From NCBI GenBank assembly GCA_019186985.1, contig JABARQ010000045.1:1-64000 (forward strand): a stretch of DNA of 64,000 nt. The letters are read 5' to 3'. Shown here piece after piece: positions 34,653 through 45,661 of this stretch (the first letter of the stretch is position 1; the number at the start of each line of letters is the position of its first letter). The notes under the pieces are model-generated. The model searched no databases, was not told where the DNA came from, and was given only the letters and a program-made list of their open reading frames with translations. This DNA comes from Prosthecobacter sp. Its GTDB lineage: Bacteria > Verrucomicrobiota > Verrucomicrobiia > Verrucomicrobiales > Verrucomicrobiaceae. Both the position numbers and the translations under genes were made by a program.

Positions 34653-35132
34653 ATGAAAAACATCATCGCACTTCTGATCTTCGCCGGCGGCTTCTACGGC
34701 TGGTACCTGCACCACCAGAAAACCCAGGCGGAGGAAAGCCTTCAGGCGGCCAGGTATCAGCTGGCAGAGGTCGAAACCTCCACGGCGGCACGCCGTGCCG
34801 AATTCCAGGCTGCGGAAAAGGCCATGTCGATCAAGACAAAGGTCAACGATCAGAAAGCCGAGCTCGCCAGGCTTCAGACCAGGCTGCAGGCGCTTTCCAC
34901 GGAACGCAGTTCGGTGCAGGCGGAGAGGCAGGCGGCCCTCGGTGCGATCCGCCAGAAGTTCATCGGCAGAACCTTTCCCCTGATCACCACCGGAGGCCGG
35001 GACCTGGGCCAGGTGCGCATCATCAAGATGGACGACAGCGGTCTTTCGGTGGCCACCACCACCGGAGTGGCCAAGGTTCTGCCCAACGAACTCCCGCAGG
35101 ATCTCCGCTCACAGTTCCTCTACTCCTTCTGA
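34653..35132 (+). CDS. Membrane-anchored coiled-coil protein
   Basis: Protein of 159 aa. One N-terminal membrane helix (MKNIIALLIFAGGFYGWYL), then a coiled coil to about residue 100, then a small beta-like domain (FPLITTGGRDLGQVRIIKMDDSGLSVATTTG) that resembles short domains found after coiled coils in Verrucomicrobia hypotheticals. Probably co-transcribed with the preceding lipoprotein. Function unknown. Confidence 0.65.
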   Translation: MKNIIALLIFAGGFYGWYLHHQKTQAEESLQAARYQLAEVETSTAARRAEFQAAEKAMSIKTKVNDQKAELARLQTRLQALSTERSSVQAERQAALGAIRQKFIGRTFPLITTGGRDLGQVRIIKMDDSGLSVATTTGVAKVLPNELPQDLRSQFLYSF

Positions 35133-35204
35133 GCCTGGACCTCAGGAATCGAATCGACGCATGAGCCGGCTTGCATCAAGCGTAGGGCTCCTCCCCGTGT
35201 TTTC

Positions 35205-36257
35205 ATGAAGCGCCTCGTTTGTCTCGCCCCCCTCTTCCTCGTCCTTGCCTGGCCGGCCCTTGCCGATCAGGTCGTGCTCGTTGCCGGCGGCACCCGGGAT
35301 GAAGTCGACATCGCGGCCACCGAAGCCAGGCTTCGCGAACCTTTCGGAACGGAGTTCGATTCAGGAGGTCACCTGTGGGTCGTGGAAATGGTGTCCGGCA
35401 ACCGCCTGCTGCAGGTGGACGGCGGCGGCCAGATCTCCCACATCGCCGGGCAGCTGGAGCCCGGCTTCAGCGGTGATGGCGGCCCGGCCATTCGCGCCCG
35501 GTTCAACGGTCCCCACAACTTCGCCATCCTGCCCGATGACAACCTGCTGATCGCCGACACCTGGAACGGCCGCATCCGCAGGGTGGACATCAAGTCACGC
35601 CTGATCACCACGCTCGAAGGCTGGCAGGCACCTGCGGAAAGATCGCGCGGGAACGGCCCCTTCTGCATCACCCTGACCCCTGACAAAAAGCGCCTGCACA
35701 TCGCCGACCTGCGCCAGGTGCATGAACTCGACCTTGCCACCGGCAGGTCGCGCGTGGTCGCCGGCAACGGCAAAAAAGGCATCCCCAAGGAGGATGAAGC
35801 CGCCGCCGGACAGCCGCTGGTTGACCCACGCGCCGCCGCCGAGGATCATCAGGGCAACCTTTACATCCTGGAGCGCAACGGCAACGCCCTGCGCGTCGTC
35901 GGCAAGGATGGACGCATCCGCACGGTCGTGAATGCGAGCGGCAAAAAAGGCGCCGACGGCGACGGCGGCCCGGCCCTCGAAGCCACGATGAACGGCCCCA
36001 AGCACCTGTGCGTGGACAAGGATGACAGCATCCTCATCGCCGATGCGGAAAACCACCTCATCCGCCGCTACATCCCCGCCACAGGCAGGATCGAACGTGT
36101 CGCAGGAACCGGTCAGAAAGGCGCGGCGGGCGTGGGCGGCAGCCCCCTCAAGTGCCAGCTCTCACGCCCCCACGGAGTCACCATTCACCCCGGGAGCGGC
36201 GAACTGTTCATCACGGACAGCTACAACAACCGCATCCTGAAGATCGAGCGCCAGTAG
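35205..36257 (+). CDS. Secreted NHL-repeat beta-propeller protein
   Basis: Protein of 350 aa with a signal peptide (MKRLVCLAPLFLVLAWPALA). It contains about five to six NHL-type blades with the phrases GFSGDGGPAIRARFNGPHNFAIL, GADGDGGPALEATMNGPKHLCV and QLSRPHGVTIHPGSGELFITDSYNNRILKI. Such propellers usually bind partners or ligands and are common in PVC secretomes. No catalytic residues are identified. The next gene starts 14 bases downstream. Confidence 0.82.
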   Translation: MKRLVCLAPLFLVLAWPALADQVVLVAGGTRDEVDIAATEARLREPFGTEFDSGGHLWVVEMVSGNRLLQVDGGGQISHIAGQLEPGFSGDGGPAIRARFNGPHNFAILPDDNLLIADTWNGRIRRVDIKSRLITTLEGWQAPAERSRGNGPFCITLTPDKKRLHIADLRQVHELDLATGRSRVVAGNGKKGIPKEDEAAAGQPLVDPRAAAEDHQGNLYILERNGNALRVVGKDGRIRTVVNASGKKGADGDGGPALEATMNGPKHLCVDKDDSILIADAENHLIRRYIPATGRIERVAGTGQKGAAGVGGSPLKCQLSRPHGVTIHPGSGELFITDSYNNRILKIERQ

Positions 36258-36271
36258 CAGCCTGCCGTCCG

Positions 36272-37015
36272 ATGTCCGCCCGCCTCCGTGACCCGGCCGC
36301 CTCAGCGCACATCGCGCCCCTTTTTGTCTTCATGCTGCTCCTGGCCCTGCCCGGATGGCTGAAGGTTGAAAACCCGGAGCTGCCCTGGCATCAGCGGGCT
36401 CCGGAACACTGGGTCTACCCACTGCAGACGCTGGTCTGCGGAGCCCTGCTGCTGGCAATGCGGCGGCATTATGTGCTAGGCCCCTGGCGGGGGCTGGGAA
36501 CCGCCCTGCTGCTGGCGGCCGCCGGAATCGCCGCCTGGATCACACCATCCTGGCTTTTCCAGGCGCTTGACGCCGGAGAAAGCTCCCCCGGCTGGTGGAA
36601 ATGGCTGGGCCTGGCTGAAAGGCGCGAAGGCTTCGACCCAGCAGTCCTCTCCGCCTGGCCCGCAGCCCAGGGATTTTCGCTCTTCATGCGCTTTGTCCGC
36701 ATGGTTGTCATCGTCCCCCTGGTGGAGGAGCTGTTCTGGCGGGGCTTTTTGATGCGCTACCTGAATGCTCCTGACGGACGGTGGCGGCAGGTGCCCTTTG
36801 GCACGCACTCCTGGAGCGCCTACGGCATCACCACCGGCCTCGTCGTGCTCGCGCACCAGCCGGTGGACTACCTGGGGGCGCTGGTCTGGGGCTCGCTGGT
36901 CTACGCGCTTGCCGTCCGCACCCGCAGCCTGGGAGCCTGCGTCGTCATGCATGCCTTCGGCAACCTGCTTCTGGGCGTTTACGCCCTGGGCACCCGGCAA
37001 TGGGGCTTCTGGTGA
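36272..37015 (+). CDS. CPBP-family intramembrane protease (CAAX protease-related)
   Basis: Membrane protein of 247 aa with about six hydrophobic helices. It has the three CPBP motifs: EELFWRG (EExxxR, ~152), a His in VVLAHQPVDYLGALVWG, and VMHAFGNLLLG (HxxxN). It is closest to the CAAX protease-related subgroup (TIGR03008) often linked to exosortase systems, although no exosortase gene is seen here. Cuts membrane-embedded peptides; substrate unknown. The ATG at 36272 avoids overlap with the NHL gene. Confidence 0.8.
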   Translation: MSARLRDPAASAHIAPLFVFMLLLALPGWLKVENPELPWHQRAPEHWVYPLQTLVCGALLLAMRRHYVLGPWRGLGTALLLAAAGIAAWITPSWLFQALDAGESSPGWWKWLGLAERREGFDPAVLSAWPAAQGFSLFMRFVRMVVIVPLVEELFWRGFLMRYLNAPDGRWRQVPFGTHSWSAYGITTGLVVLAHQPVDYLGALVWGSLVYALAVRTRSLGACVVMHAFGNLLLGVYALGTRQWGFW

Positions 37016-37053
37016 TAGAGGCAAGGGAGGCCGTCGTTGCCAGAATCCCCCCA

Positions 37054-37758
37054 ATGAATTGTCCGACCACCGCCATCCTGGCCCTGTACCTGACCTGCCG
37101 CCTGCTTCATGCCAGCGACAACATGCCGCCGGCGGATCCTGACCTGCCGCAGCCCCTGGACGCAGGGTTTGCCACCTTACTGGTCAGCCAGTCCCCCTTC
37201 ACACGTTCGGTGAACCTGGAGCAGACCCTGCAGCTCACCGGTGTCGCCTACATCAACGGCCGCCCCGTGGCCACCGTCCTCGACAAGCAGACCAAGGAGC
37301 GCATTCTGCTCACCGAGGAGGCCAACGTCCAGGGCTGGCGGCTGCTTGCCGTCGAGGCCGGCACCGACCCGACACTCACGCAGGTACAGGTCATGATCGG
37401 CCCGGAAACCCTCACCATGCACTACCATGGCCTGCAGGCTGCGGATGATGGGAAAGGTGGCGTCAAGGCGCAGGTCGCCGGACATGGTTCCAGGAAGGAC
37501 AGCGGCAAACAACGCCCTTCCGACCTGCTGGGCAAAAACGGGCGCGAGCTCTATGCCGCCCTTTCGAAGGATGCGCGCGACAAGTTCAGGGACGCCATCA
37601 AGGCCAGGCTGGAGAAAAGCCCGGAGCTGACCCGCGAACAAACTTCCGAGTACGCCCAGAAGCTCTACGGCAAGCTCAAGGCCGCCGACCAGGGCGAGGC
37701 CGCTGGCGCCAGGCCGCCCAAATCCGCAAAGCCGCCGAAGAAGAAGCAGGGCGCCTGA
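37054..37758 (+). CDS. Hypothetical secreted protein
   Basis: Protein of 234 aa. A short signal-peptide-like N-terminus (MNCPTTAILALYLTCRLLHA) is followed by a compact region (VNLEQTLQLTGVAYINGRPVATVLDKQTKERILL, GWRLLAVEAG) and a charged C-terminal half ending in a Lys/Pro-rich tail (KPPKKKQGA). No family I recognise. The prediction rests on the open frame, the signal peptide and the position 38 bases after the CPBP protease. Convergent with cysS. Confidence 0.6.
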   Translation: MNCPTTAILALYLTCRLLHASDNMPPADPDLPQPLDAGFATLLVSQSPFTRSVNLEQTLQLTGVAYINGRPVATVLDKQTKERILLTEEANVQGWRLLAVEAGTDPTLTQVQVMIGPETLTMHYHGLQAADDGKGGVKAQVAGHGSRKDSGKQRPSDLLGKNGRELYAALSKDARDKFRDAIKARLEKSPELTREQTSEYAQKLYGKLKAADQGEAAGARPPKSAKPPKKKQGA

Positions 37759-37770
37759 TGGCAGGTCCGC

Positions 37771-39183
37771 CTACTTCGGCATCACCTGGTAGCCGTCCTT
37801 GCCGTCCTTGATGATCCAGCCGAGGGCGTCGAGCTCCTTGCGCAGGGCGTCCGCCGCCGCCCAGTCCTTGGACTGCTTGGCATTCCAGCGTTGTTCGGCC
37901 AGCGTGGCGATCTCCGCCGGCACCTCCACCGCAGCCTCATCCAGGATCGGCGGCAGCCGGAGCCCCAGCGCTTCGAGCATGAAGTGCAGCCCGCGATGGC
38001 AGGCCAGGACCTCCGCTTCCGTCAGCGCAGCGGGCTTCGTGCGGTTGATGGCTCCAAACACCGCGCCAAGGGCCCCGGGAACGTTCAGGTCATCCGTCAG
38101 GGTTTTCCAGGCATCGGCAAACGGCCCCGGAGCAAGGTCGCCCCTGGCCGGCGATGCCGCACAACCGCGTTCCAGCAGCGCCTTGTCAAACCTGGCCAGC
38201 TTCTGAAGGGCCTGACGTGCGGCGTCCAGCGAATGAAAGGTGAAGTTCAACGGTGCGCGGTAGTGGCCGCTGATCAGGACATAACGGACTTCGGCGGGAT
38301 GATAACCACGCTTCTGCAAGTCCTCGAGCGTGTAGAGGTTGCCCAGGCTCTTGCTCATCTTGCCGCCGTCCACCATGAGGTGCGTCACATGGAACCAGTG
38401 GTGGGCGAACTTGCCATGCGTCGAGCAGCAGCTCTGCGCGATCTCGTTCTCATGATGAGGAAAGATCAGGTCGATGCCGCCGCTGTGCACATCGAAGTCC
38501 TCGCCGAGGTATTCGAGCGACATGGCGCTGCATTCCAGATGCCAGCCGGGCCGGCCATCCCCCCAGGGGCTGGGCCAGTGGTTAGGCCCGTCCTCGGGGC
38601 GGCGTGCCTTCCAGAGGGCGAAATCCGCCAGGGAATCCTTGCTGTATTCATCGCTGTCCATCGCCCCGGCGGTCGTCGAGGCGCCGAGCTTCAGCTCACG
38701 GTCCTCCAGGTGGGAAAGGCGGCCGTAATCGGGGTAGGACGCAACCTTGAAATACACGCTGCCGTCGGCGGAGGCATAGGCATGGCCGCGCTGGATCAGA
38801 GTTTCGATCATGCGGATCTGATGCGGGATGTGCGCCACGGCGCTCGGCTCCACATGTGGTGGAAGCAGGTTCAGCGCCGCACAGTCCGCGTGAAACTTCT
38901 CCGTCCAGAAGCGGGTGAAATCCCCCAGGGACTGACCAGCCTTCTGCGAATCACGGATGGTCTTGTCATCCACGTCGGTCAGGTTGCGGACATGCAGCGT
39001 CGGCAGGCCGCCCATCTCCACCACACGGCGGAAGACATCCTGGGCGACAAAGGTGCGGAAATTGCCGATGTGGGCGGGGCCGTAGACCGTGGGACCACAG
39101 CAGTAGAAGCGCAGCGTTCTGCCATCCAGCGGCTGGATGGTACGGGACTGGCGGGTCAGGGTGTCGTGCAGGGTCAGGGCCAT
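37771..39183 (-). CDS. cysS: Cysteinyl-tRNA synthetase
   Basis: Charges tRNA-Cys in the cytoplasm. Class I synthetase of 470 aa with the HIGH-type motif [17 protein letters not shown], including the zinc Cys, zinc ligands in WHLECSAM and the HHENEIAQS helix, and the KMSKSLGN loop. The C-terminus (KDGYQVMPK) is complete. The ATG at 39183 aligns with the family start; longer in-frame starts are shadow sequence. Divergent from argG, whose start is 158 bases away. Confidence 0.95.
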   Translation of the reverse strand: MALTLHDTLTRQSRTIQPLDGRTLRFYCCGPTVYGPAHIGNFRTFVAQDVFRRVVEMGGLPTLHVRNLTDVDDKTIRDSQKAGQSLGDFTRFWTEKFHADCAALNLLPPHVEPSAVAHIPHQIRMIETLIQRGHAYASADGSVYFKVASYPDYGRLSHLEDRELKLGASTTAGAMDSDEYSKDSLADFALWKARRPEDGPNHWPSPWGDGRPGWHLECSAMSLEYLGEDFDVHSGGIDLIFPHHENEIAQSCCSTHGKFAHHWFHVTHLMVDGGKMSKSLGNLYTLEDLQKRGYHPAEVRYVLISGHYRAPLNFTFHSLDAARQALQKLARFDKALLERGCAASPARGDLAPGPFADAWKTLTDDLNVPGALGAVFGAINRTKPAALTEAEVLACHRGLHFMLEALGLRLPPILDEAAVEVPAEIATLAEQRWNAKQSKDWAAADALRKELDALGWIIKDGKDGYQVMPK

Positions 39184-39341
39184 GAAGGGGCGCATTCTGC
39201 CGGGGGATGGCCTGCGGGCAAGCACGGCTTCCATGCAGCCATGCGCGGCACAGCCTCCAACCCGGATGGTAAAAAGCTCCTGGCGCGCTTGCCAGAGGGG
39301 ATTCATGGCCTACTCTCGCGCCCCTTCCCTGCCCCGAACTT

Positions 39342-40586
<1,245 letters not shown>

Positions 40587-40599
40587 TCCGGCGACCTGT

Positions 40600-40986
40600 T
40601 CAAAACACCCTCTGCCATTCTCGAAGGATGATCAGCGACTGCTCACGGGCGGTGCTGATCACCTTCGGGGCCATCAACACCCAGCCCGGCAGGATCACGG
40701 CCGCGAAGAGCAGGCTGATCAGGGCGTTTTTCACCGCTCCATTCAAGGCCATCACGATGCCAAAGGTCAGGACCAGCACTCCGGCCCCCGCCACGACATG
40801 CCAATGCCAGGCGTCGAGACCGGTGGGCAGAGCGAGATAGATCATGGTCAGCACCACCACCCAGGTGGCACGACGATAGCCTGCACATGCCGCTTCCACC
40901 CGCCGCTCCGCCTCAAGCCGTGCAGCCAGCCGCTCGTTGTCCGTGGGACGGCTGGAGAAAAGGAATCCGGGGTCGCTGAAGCTCAT
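40600..40986 (-). CDS. Small membrane protein of unknown function
   Basis: Protein of 128 aa with three likely membrane helices (ATWVVVLTMIYLALPTG, WHVVAGAGVLVLTFGIVMALN, ALISLLFAAVILPGWVLMA) after a charged N-terminal segment. No family recognised. The ATG at 40986 is preferred over a start at 41016. It lies 47 bases downstream of the Mrp gene on the same strand. Confidence 0.6.
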   Translation of the reverse strand: MSFSDPGFLFSSRPTDNERLAARLEAERRVEAACAGYRRATWVVVLTMIYLALPTGLDAWHWHVVAGAGVLVLTFGIVMALNGAVKNALISLLFAAVILPGWVLMAPKVISTAREQSLIILREWQRVF

Positions 40987-41033
40987 GAATGCCAGTGTTA
41001 GAAAGGGAGCAGGCAAAACCCACCCTCTGAGGA

Positions 41034-42083
41034 TCAGTTGACCAGTTCACGCACCTTCGCCGCAATGTCATGGAAGGCCTTGGAGGCCGCTGATTTTGCC
41101 GCCTCCTCCAGGGCGATCGGATGCCCTTCATCCCCCGCTTCACGGACGTGCATCTCAATCGGCACCTGTCCGAGCAGCGGCACGCCGAGACGCTTCGCCT
41201 CATGCTCACCGCCCCCCTTGCCAAAGATATGGTACACCTGGCCGTCTCCCGGGCAGAGGAAGTAGCTCATGTTCTCGATGATGCCGAGGATGGGCACGTT
41301 CACCTTCTGGAACATGGCGCAGGCCTTGCGGGCGTCGATCAGAGCCACTTCCTGGGGCGTGGTGACGATGACCGCACCGTCCAGGGCCACGGTTTGAACG
41401 ATGGTCAGCTGGATGTCCCCGGTGCCAGGCGGCAGGTCCAGGATCAGGTAATCCAGATCCTCCCAGGCGCACTGACGCAGGAACTGCTGGGTATAACGTG
41501 TCGCCACCGGGCCGCGGACGATCACCGGGCTGTCGTCATCCAGCAGGAAGCCCATGCTGATGAGCTGCAGGCCGTAGCGTTCGACGGGCACAATCTGCTG
41601 CTCCTCGTTTTGGTAAGGCCGTTCATGGCTGCCGAACATGTGGGCGATGCTCGGTCCGTAAAGGTCGCAGTCGCAGAGGCCGACCCTCGCCCCGGTCTTG
41701 CTCAACGCCACGGCCAGGTTGCTGGCGACCGTGCTTTTGCCAACCCCACCCTTCCCTGAGGCCACGGCAATGATCTTCTTCACTCCGGGGATGCTGGACT
41801 TGGGCAGCTTGTCCGCGCCCGACTGCGCCGGTGTCGGCGGCTCCTTGATGTCGAAATCCAGGCGCGGCTCGGTCACACCCGGCACCTTCGACAGGACATC
41901 CATGGCCTGCTCATGAATGAGGCGCGGGATGTTGGGATCACGCGTGGCGAGGCTGATCTCCACCACGACCTTGCCACCCTCAACCTGGATGCTCTTGACC
42001 AGGCCAAACGAAAGGATGTCGCGGCTGAAGCCGGGATAACGGACGGTGGCCAGGGCGGCGCGAATGTCGGACTCGGTGGGCAT
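41034..42083 (-). CDS. apbC: Mrp/ApbC-family Fe-S carrier ATPase
   Basis: Protein of 349 aa. The N-terminal ~80 residues are a MIP18 (DUF59) domain. A deviant Walker A, ASGKGGVGKST, follows, then DCDLYGPSIAHMFG and LDLPPGTGD. Proteins of this family bind and transfer Fe-S clusters. The cluster site normally written CPxC reads CPGDG here (SYFLCPGDGQVYHIFGKGGG), so the second Cys is missing. The ATG at 42083 fits the MIP18 start. Lies between nth and a small membrane-protein gene. Confidence 0.9.
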   Translation of the reverse strand: MPTESDIRAALATVRYPGFSRDILSFGLVKSIQVEGGKVVVEISLATRDPNIPRLIHEQAMDVLSKVPGVTEPRLDFDIKEPPTPAQSGADKLPKSSIPGVKKIIAVASGKGGVGKSTVASNLAVALSKTGARVGLCDCDLYGPSIAHMFGSHERPYQNEEQQIVPVERYGLQLISMGFLLDDDSPVIVRGPVATRYTQQFLRQCAWEDLDYLILDLPPGTGDIQLTIVQTVALDGAVIVTTPQEVALIDARKACAMFQKVNVPILGIIENMSYFLCPGDGQVYHIFGKGGGEHEAKRLGVPLLGQVPIEMHVREAGDEGHPIALEEAAKSAASKAFHDIAAKVRELVN

Positions 42084-42139
42084 GGGGGGAACGGGACGGG
42101 TTGGGGAATTACGTTCCGCTAGCCCTGGCGGAGGCAAAC

Positions 42140-42796
42140 TCAAGCTTTCCGTGTCTTCAACGGACGCTTCCTTTCCGGAAAAAGGGTGCTGCAGATCTCA
42201 CAAACCCTGCCGTCACAGCCACGGGCCGTGCAGTGTTCACGGCCATAGAAGATGATCTGGAGGTGCAGCTTGTTCCATGAAGACTCCGGAAAGAGGCGCT
42301 TCAGGTCACGTTCGGTCTGCACCACGTTTCTGCCCTCTGTGAGCTTCCAGCGCTGGGCCAGGCGGTGGATGTGGGTGTCCACGGGAAAACTGGGCACGTC
42401 AAAGGCCTGGGCCATCACCACCTGGGCCGTTTTGTGGCCGACCCCGGGAAGGCGCTCCAGGGCCTCCAGGTCGGCCGGCACCTGCCCGCCATGCTCGTCG
42501 ATCAGAATCTGCGACAGCTTCTGAATCGCCTTCGCCTTCTGCGGCCCCAGACCACAGGGCTTGACGATCGCTTCGATCTTCGCCACCGGCTGCCGCGCCA
42601 GCTCCACGGGCGTCCCGCCCAGCTCTCCGAACAGCCTGGGCGTCACCTGATTGACCCGCACATCCGTGCACTGGGCCGAAAGGAGCACCGCCACCAGCAG
42701 GGTGAAGGCGTCACTGTGATCCAGCGGCACCGGCGGATCTGGATAAAGCTCGCCCAGACGCCGCAGGACGTGCTCAGCTCGTTCAGCCTTGGTCAC
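42140..42796 (-). CDS. nth: Endonuclease III (DNA glycosylase/AP lyase)
   Basis: Repairs oxidised pyrimidines in DNA. It has the helix-hairpin-helix LERLPGVGHKTAQVV with catalytic Lys and VDTHIHRLAQRW with catalytic Asp. The C-terminal cysteines read C-x4-C-x4-C-x2-C (HCTARGCDGRVCEIC), not the classical C-x6-C-x2-C-x5-C of the 4Fe-4S cluster. The GTG at 42796 is chosen: VTKAERAEHVLRRL aligns with the E. coli start and it begins 7 bases after the upstream gene's stop. An ATG at 42841 in the same frame would overlap that gene. Confidence 0.88.
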   Translation of the reverse strand: MTKAERAEHVLRRLGELYPDPPVPLDHSDAFTLLVAVLLSAQCTDVRVNQVTPRLFGELGGTPVELARQPVAKIEAIVKPCGLGPQKAKAIQKLSQILIDEHGGQVPADLEALERLPGVGHKTAQVVMAQAFDVPSFPVDTHIHRLAQRWKLTEGRNVVQTERDLKRLFPESSWNKLHLQIIFYGREHCTARGCDGRVCEICSTLFPERKRPLKTRKA

Positions 42797-42803
42797 AGTG
42801 GCT

Positions 42804-43295
42804 TCAGCTGCGGGAGATGCGGCTGACCATCCGGCGCACATGACCGTAGGCCTGGCGGTCTTTGAGGATGGCCACGCTCTTGGAGAAGGAGCCCCACTTC
42901 AGCACTCGGATGTTCACGTTCCTGACCCCCCAGGCGTTCATGTGGGCCCGGGTGGGCTGATAGATGTCGATGGTATTGGTTCCCACCAGCGCCGAGCCAT
43001 AATCGTCCACCTGATAAATGTGCGGGCTGCCTTCGATCTGGAAAATGGTGCCCACCGGGAAGACGGACCAGTCGGCGGCGGCGCTGCGCACCACTCCATA
43101 CTTGAGCTGGTTGCCAACCGCGCTGCGTGCCCCGTAGATGATATGGTCAGACTCGCTGTGAGTATAAGCCGTGGTCCGGACACCGGTGATTCGAGTACCT
43201 TTGCGACTGACCACACGTCCTCCACTTGTACTGGCGCAGGAAGCCAGCATCAGGGCAGATAGGCAGCAAAGGAGGATCGAGGCGTGTCGGGTCAT
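42804..43295 (-). CDS. 3D-domain lipoprotein (double-psi beta-barrel)
   Basis: Lipoprotein of 163 aa (MTRHASILLCCLSALMLASC, Cys20). The mature part is a 3D-type domain: TRTTAYTHSE-like start (RTTAYTHSESDHIIYG), SVFPVGTIFQI, and YQVDDYGSALVGTNTIDIY with the Asp cluster. Similar domains occur in lytic transglycosylases (MltA) and resuscitation factors, so peptidoglycan binding or cleavage is likely. Upstream of nth on the same strand with a 7-base gap. Confidence 0.8.
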   Translation of the reverse strand: MTRHASILLCCLSALMLASCASTSGGRVVSRKGTRITGVRTTAYTHSESDHIIYGARSAVGNQLKYGVVRSAAADWSVFPVGTIFQIEGSPHIYQVDDYGSALVGTNTIDIYQPTRAHMNAWGVRNVNIRVLKWGSFSKSVAILKDRQAYGHVRRMVSRISRS

Positions 43296-43455
43296 TGTTT
43301 AGGGTTCTAAATATTCAACAATGGCTCAAGGCCGGGCTTATCTTTTGGCATGAATGGGGGAATTGCAATCCCGGATTTCACCCCCTGGGCTTCATGGCGG
43401 ACAGTTGATCATCCGCGACAGGACCGGCGGGCATGGTGCGTAGGTTCACCCCGCC

Positions 43456-45654
43456 ATGAACTTTTCCAGAGTCCTCCCCGCAGCGTTGTGCTGCCTGAGC
43501 CTGCCCGTCCTTGCGGCCGAGGCCAGGCGCCCGCTGAACTTCGCCAACGACATCGTGCCGATCCTGACCAAGGGCGGCTGCAACGGTGGCGGCTGCCATG
43601 GCAAGGCCAGCGGACAGAACGGCTTCAAGCTCTCGCTGCTCGGCTTCGAGCCCCAGGAGGACTACGAGCACATCGTCAAGGAGGCGCGCGGACGCCGCAT
43701 CTTCCCCGCCGCCCCCGAACAAAGCCTGCTTCTCACCAAGGGCACCGCCCAGCTTCCCCATGGCGGCGGCAAGAAGCTCGACCCGAAGTCCGAGGACTAC
43801 CAGGACCTGCTGCGCTGGATCCGTGAAGGCATGCCCTACGGCAGCGACAGCGACCCCAAAATGGTGCGCATCAGCGTGGAACCCGGCGTGCTGACCATGC
43901 CCCTCAAGGGCAGCACCCAGCTCAAGGTCACCGCTCATTACAGCGACGGCTCCACCCGCGACGTCACCCGCCGCGCGCTCTATGAGGCCAACGAAAAGGC
44001 CATGGCGGAGACCTCCGAAACCGGCGGTGTCAGGCTCTTCGACCTGCCGGGAGATGTCGCCGTCATGATCCGCTACCAGGGCAAGGTCACCACCTTCCGC
44101 GCCACCGTCCCGCTCGGCGCCCCGGTCGACAAGCTGCCGCCGGTCGCCAATGACATCGACAGGCTGGTCTTCGCCAAGCTGAAGACCATCGGCATCCCGC
44201 CTTCGGACATCTGTGACGACGGCACCTTCATCCGCAGGGTCACGCTCGACATCACCGGACGCCTGCCCACCGCGGATGAAATGAAGGACTTCATGGCCTC
44301 GGCCGAGCCCGGCAAGCGCACGCAGCTCGTCAACCGCCTGCTCGACAGCGCCGAGTACGCCGAATACTTCGCCAACAAGTGGAGCGCCCTGCTGCGCAAC
44401 CAGCGCACGCAGCCGACCTACGCACGCGGCAGCTACCTGTTCTGGTCCTGGATCCGCGACAGCATCGCCGACAACATGCCTTTCGACCAGTTCGCCCGCG
44501 AAGTCGTCGCCGCCTCAGGCAGCCTCGACCAGCATCCGCCCGTGGCCTGGTACCGCCAGGTCAAGGAGCCGAAGACCCAGATGGAGGACGTCGCCCAGCT
44601 CTTCCTCGGCACCCGCATGCAGTGCGCCCAGTGCCATCATCATCCCTTCGAAAAATGGAGCCAGCAGGACTACTACGGCTTCGCCGCCTTCTTCGCCAAC
44701 GTCAGCCGCAAGAACGCCACCGCGAAGGATGAGGAGATCATCTTCAACAAACGCGGCGCCGCCCAGATGACCAACATCCGCACCAAGCAGCCCGTGACGC
44801 CCACCAGTCTCGGCGGCGAGCCGCTCAAGCTCCGGCCGGAGCAGGATCCGCGCCTTGAGCTGGCCGGCTGGATGAGCCGGAAGGACAACCCCTTCTTCGC
44901 CCACACCCTGGTCAACCGCTACTGGAAGCACTTCTTCAACCGCGGCCTCGTCGAGCCCGAGGATGACATGCGCGAAACCAACCCGCCGGTGAACCCCGAG
45001 CTGCTGTCCGCCCTGGCGGCGGAGTTTGTCCGCGGCGGCTATGACCTGAAGGCGCTCATCCGCAGCATCACCACCAGCACCACCTACCAGCTCAGCGCCG
45101 TGCCTAACCAATACAACGCCAGGGACCGCCAGAACTTCAGCCGCTACTACCCGAAGCGCCTGAACGCCGAGGTGCTCTACGACGCCGTCAACCGCCTGCT
45201 CGACGTGGAGAGCAGCTTTGCCGGCCAGGCGCCCGGCACCCGCGCCGTGGCCCTGCCCGACAACAGCTACAACCAGAGCAACTACTTCCTGACCGTGTTC
45301 GGCAGGCCCGACTCCTCCAGCGCCTGCGAATGCGAACGCACCCAGGAGGCCAGCCTGGCCCAGAGCCTGCACCTGCTCAACGCCGCCGACATCCAGAACC
45401 AGCTCGCACGCGCCAACGGCAGGGCCGACCGCATGGCCAGGGATGCAAGTCCGGACGACGACAAGATCACCGACGTCTACCACATCGCCCTCAGCCGCGA
45501 GCCCAACGCCGCCGAGATGAAGCTCGCCCATCAGCACCTCGCGAAAAAGGTTCAGGGCAAGACAGGCGAGGAGTCGCTGAAGGCCCGCAAGGAGGCGTTT
45601 GAAGACATTCTCTGGGCGCTGCTCAACACCAAGGAGTTCCTCTTCAACCACTGA
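43456..45654 (+). CDS. DUF1549/DUF1553 c-type cytochrome protein
   Basis: Secreted protein of 732 aa with a signal peptide (MNFSRVLPAALCCLSLPVLA). A PSCyt1-like start has the heme-type motif CNGGGCHG (C-x4-CH, usual in this family). A Big_2-like Ig domain follows (ISVEPGVLTMPLKGSTQLKVTA), then DUF1549 (DIDRLVFAKLKTIGIPPSD, RRVTLDITGRLPT), a second heme site CAQCH, and DUF1553 (RNRYWKHFF-type NRYWKHFFNRGLVEPEDDMRE). The family is expanded in PVC bacteria. The usual DUF1501 partner is not next door; instead an 8-base gap leads to a secreted coiled-coil protein. Confidence 0.88.
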   Translation: MNFSRVLPAALCCLSLPVLAAEARRPLNFANDIVPILTKGGCNGGGCHGKASGQNGFKLSLLGFEPQEDYEHIVKEARGRRIFPAAPEQSLLLTKGTAQLPHGGGKKLDPKSEDYQDLLRWIREGMPYGSDSDPKMVRISVEPGVLTMPLKGSTQLKVTAHYSDGSTRDVTRRALYEANEKAMAETSETGGVRLFDLPGDVAVMIRYQGKVTTFRATVPLGAPVDKLPPVANDIDRLVFAKLKTIGIPPSDICDDGTFIRRVTLDITGRLPTADEMKDFMASAEPGKRTQLVNRLLDSAEYAEYFANKWSALLRNQRTQPTYARGSYLFWSWIRDSIADNMPFDQFAREVVAASGSLDQHPPVAWYRQVKEPKTQMEDVAQLFLGTRMQCAQCHHHPFEKWSQQDYYGFAAFFANVSRKNATAKDEEIIFNKRGAAQMTNIRTKQPVTPTSLGGEPLKLRPEQDPRLELAGWMSRKDNPFFAHTLVNRYWKHFFNRGLVEPEDDMRETNPPVNPELLSALAAEFVRGGYDLKALIRSITTSTTYQLSAVPNQYNARDRQNFSRYYPKRLNAEVLYDAVNRLLDVESSFAGQAPGTRAVALPDNSYNQSNYFLTVFGRPDSSSACECERTQEASLAQSLHLLNAADIQNQLARANGRADRMARDASPDDDKITDVYHIALSREPNAAEMKLAHQHLAKKVQGKTGEESLKARKEAFEDILWALLNTKEFLFNH

Positions 45655-45661
45655 GGCAGCC

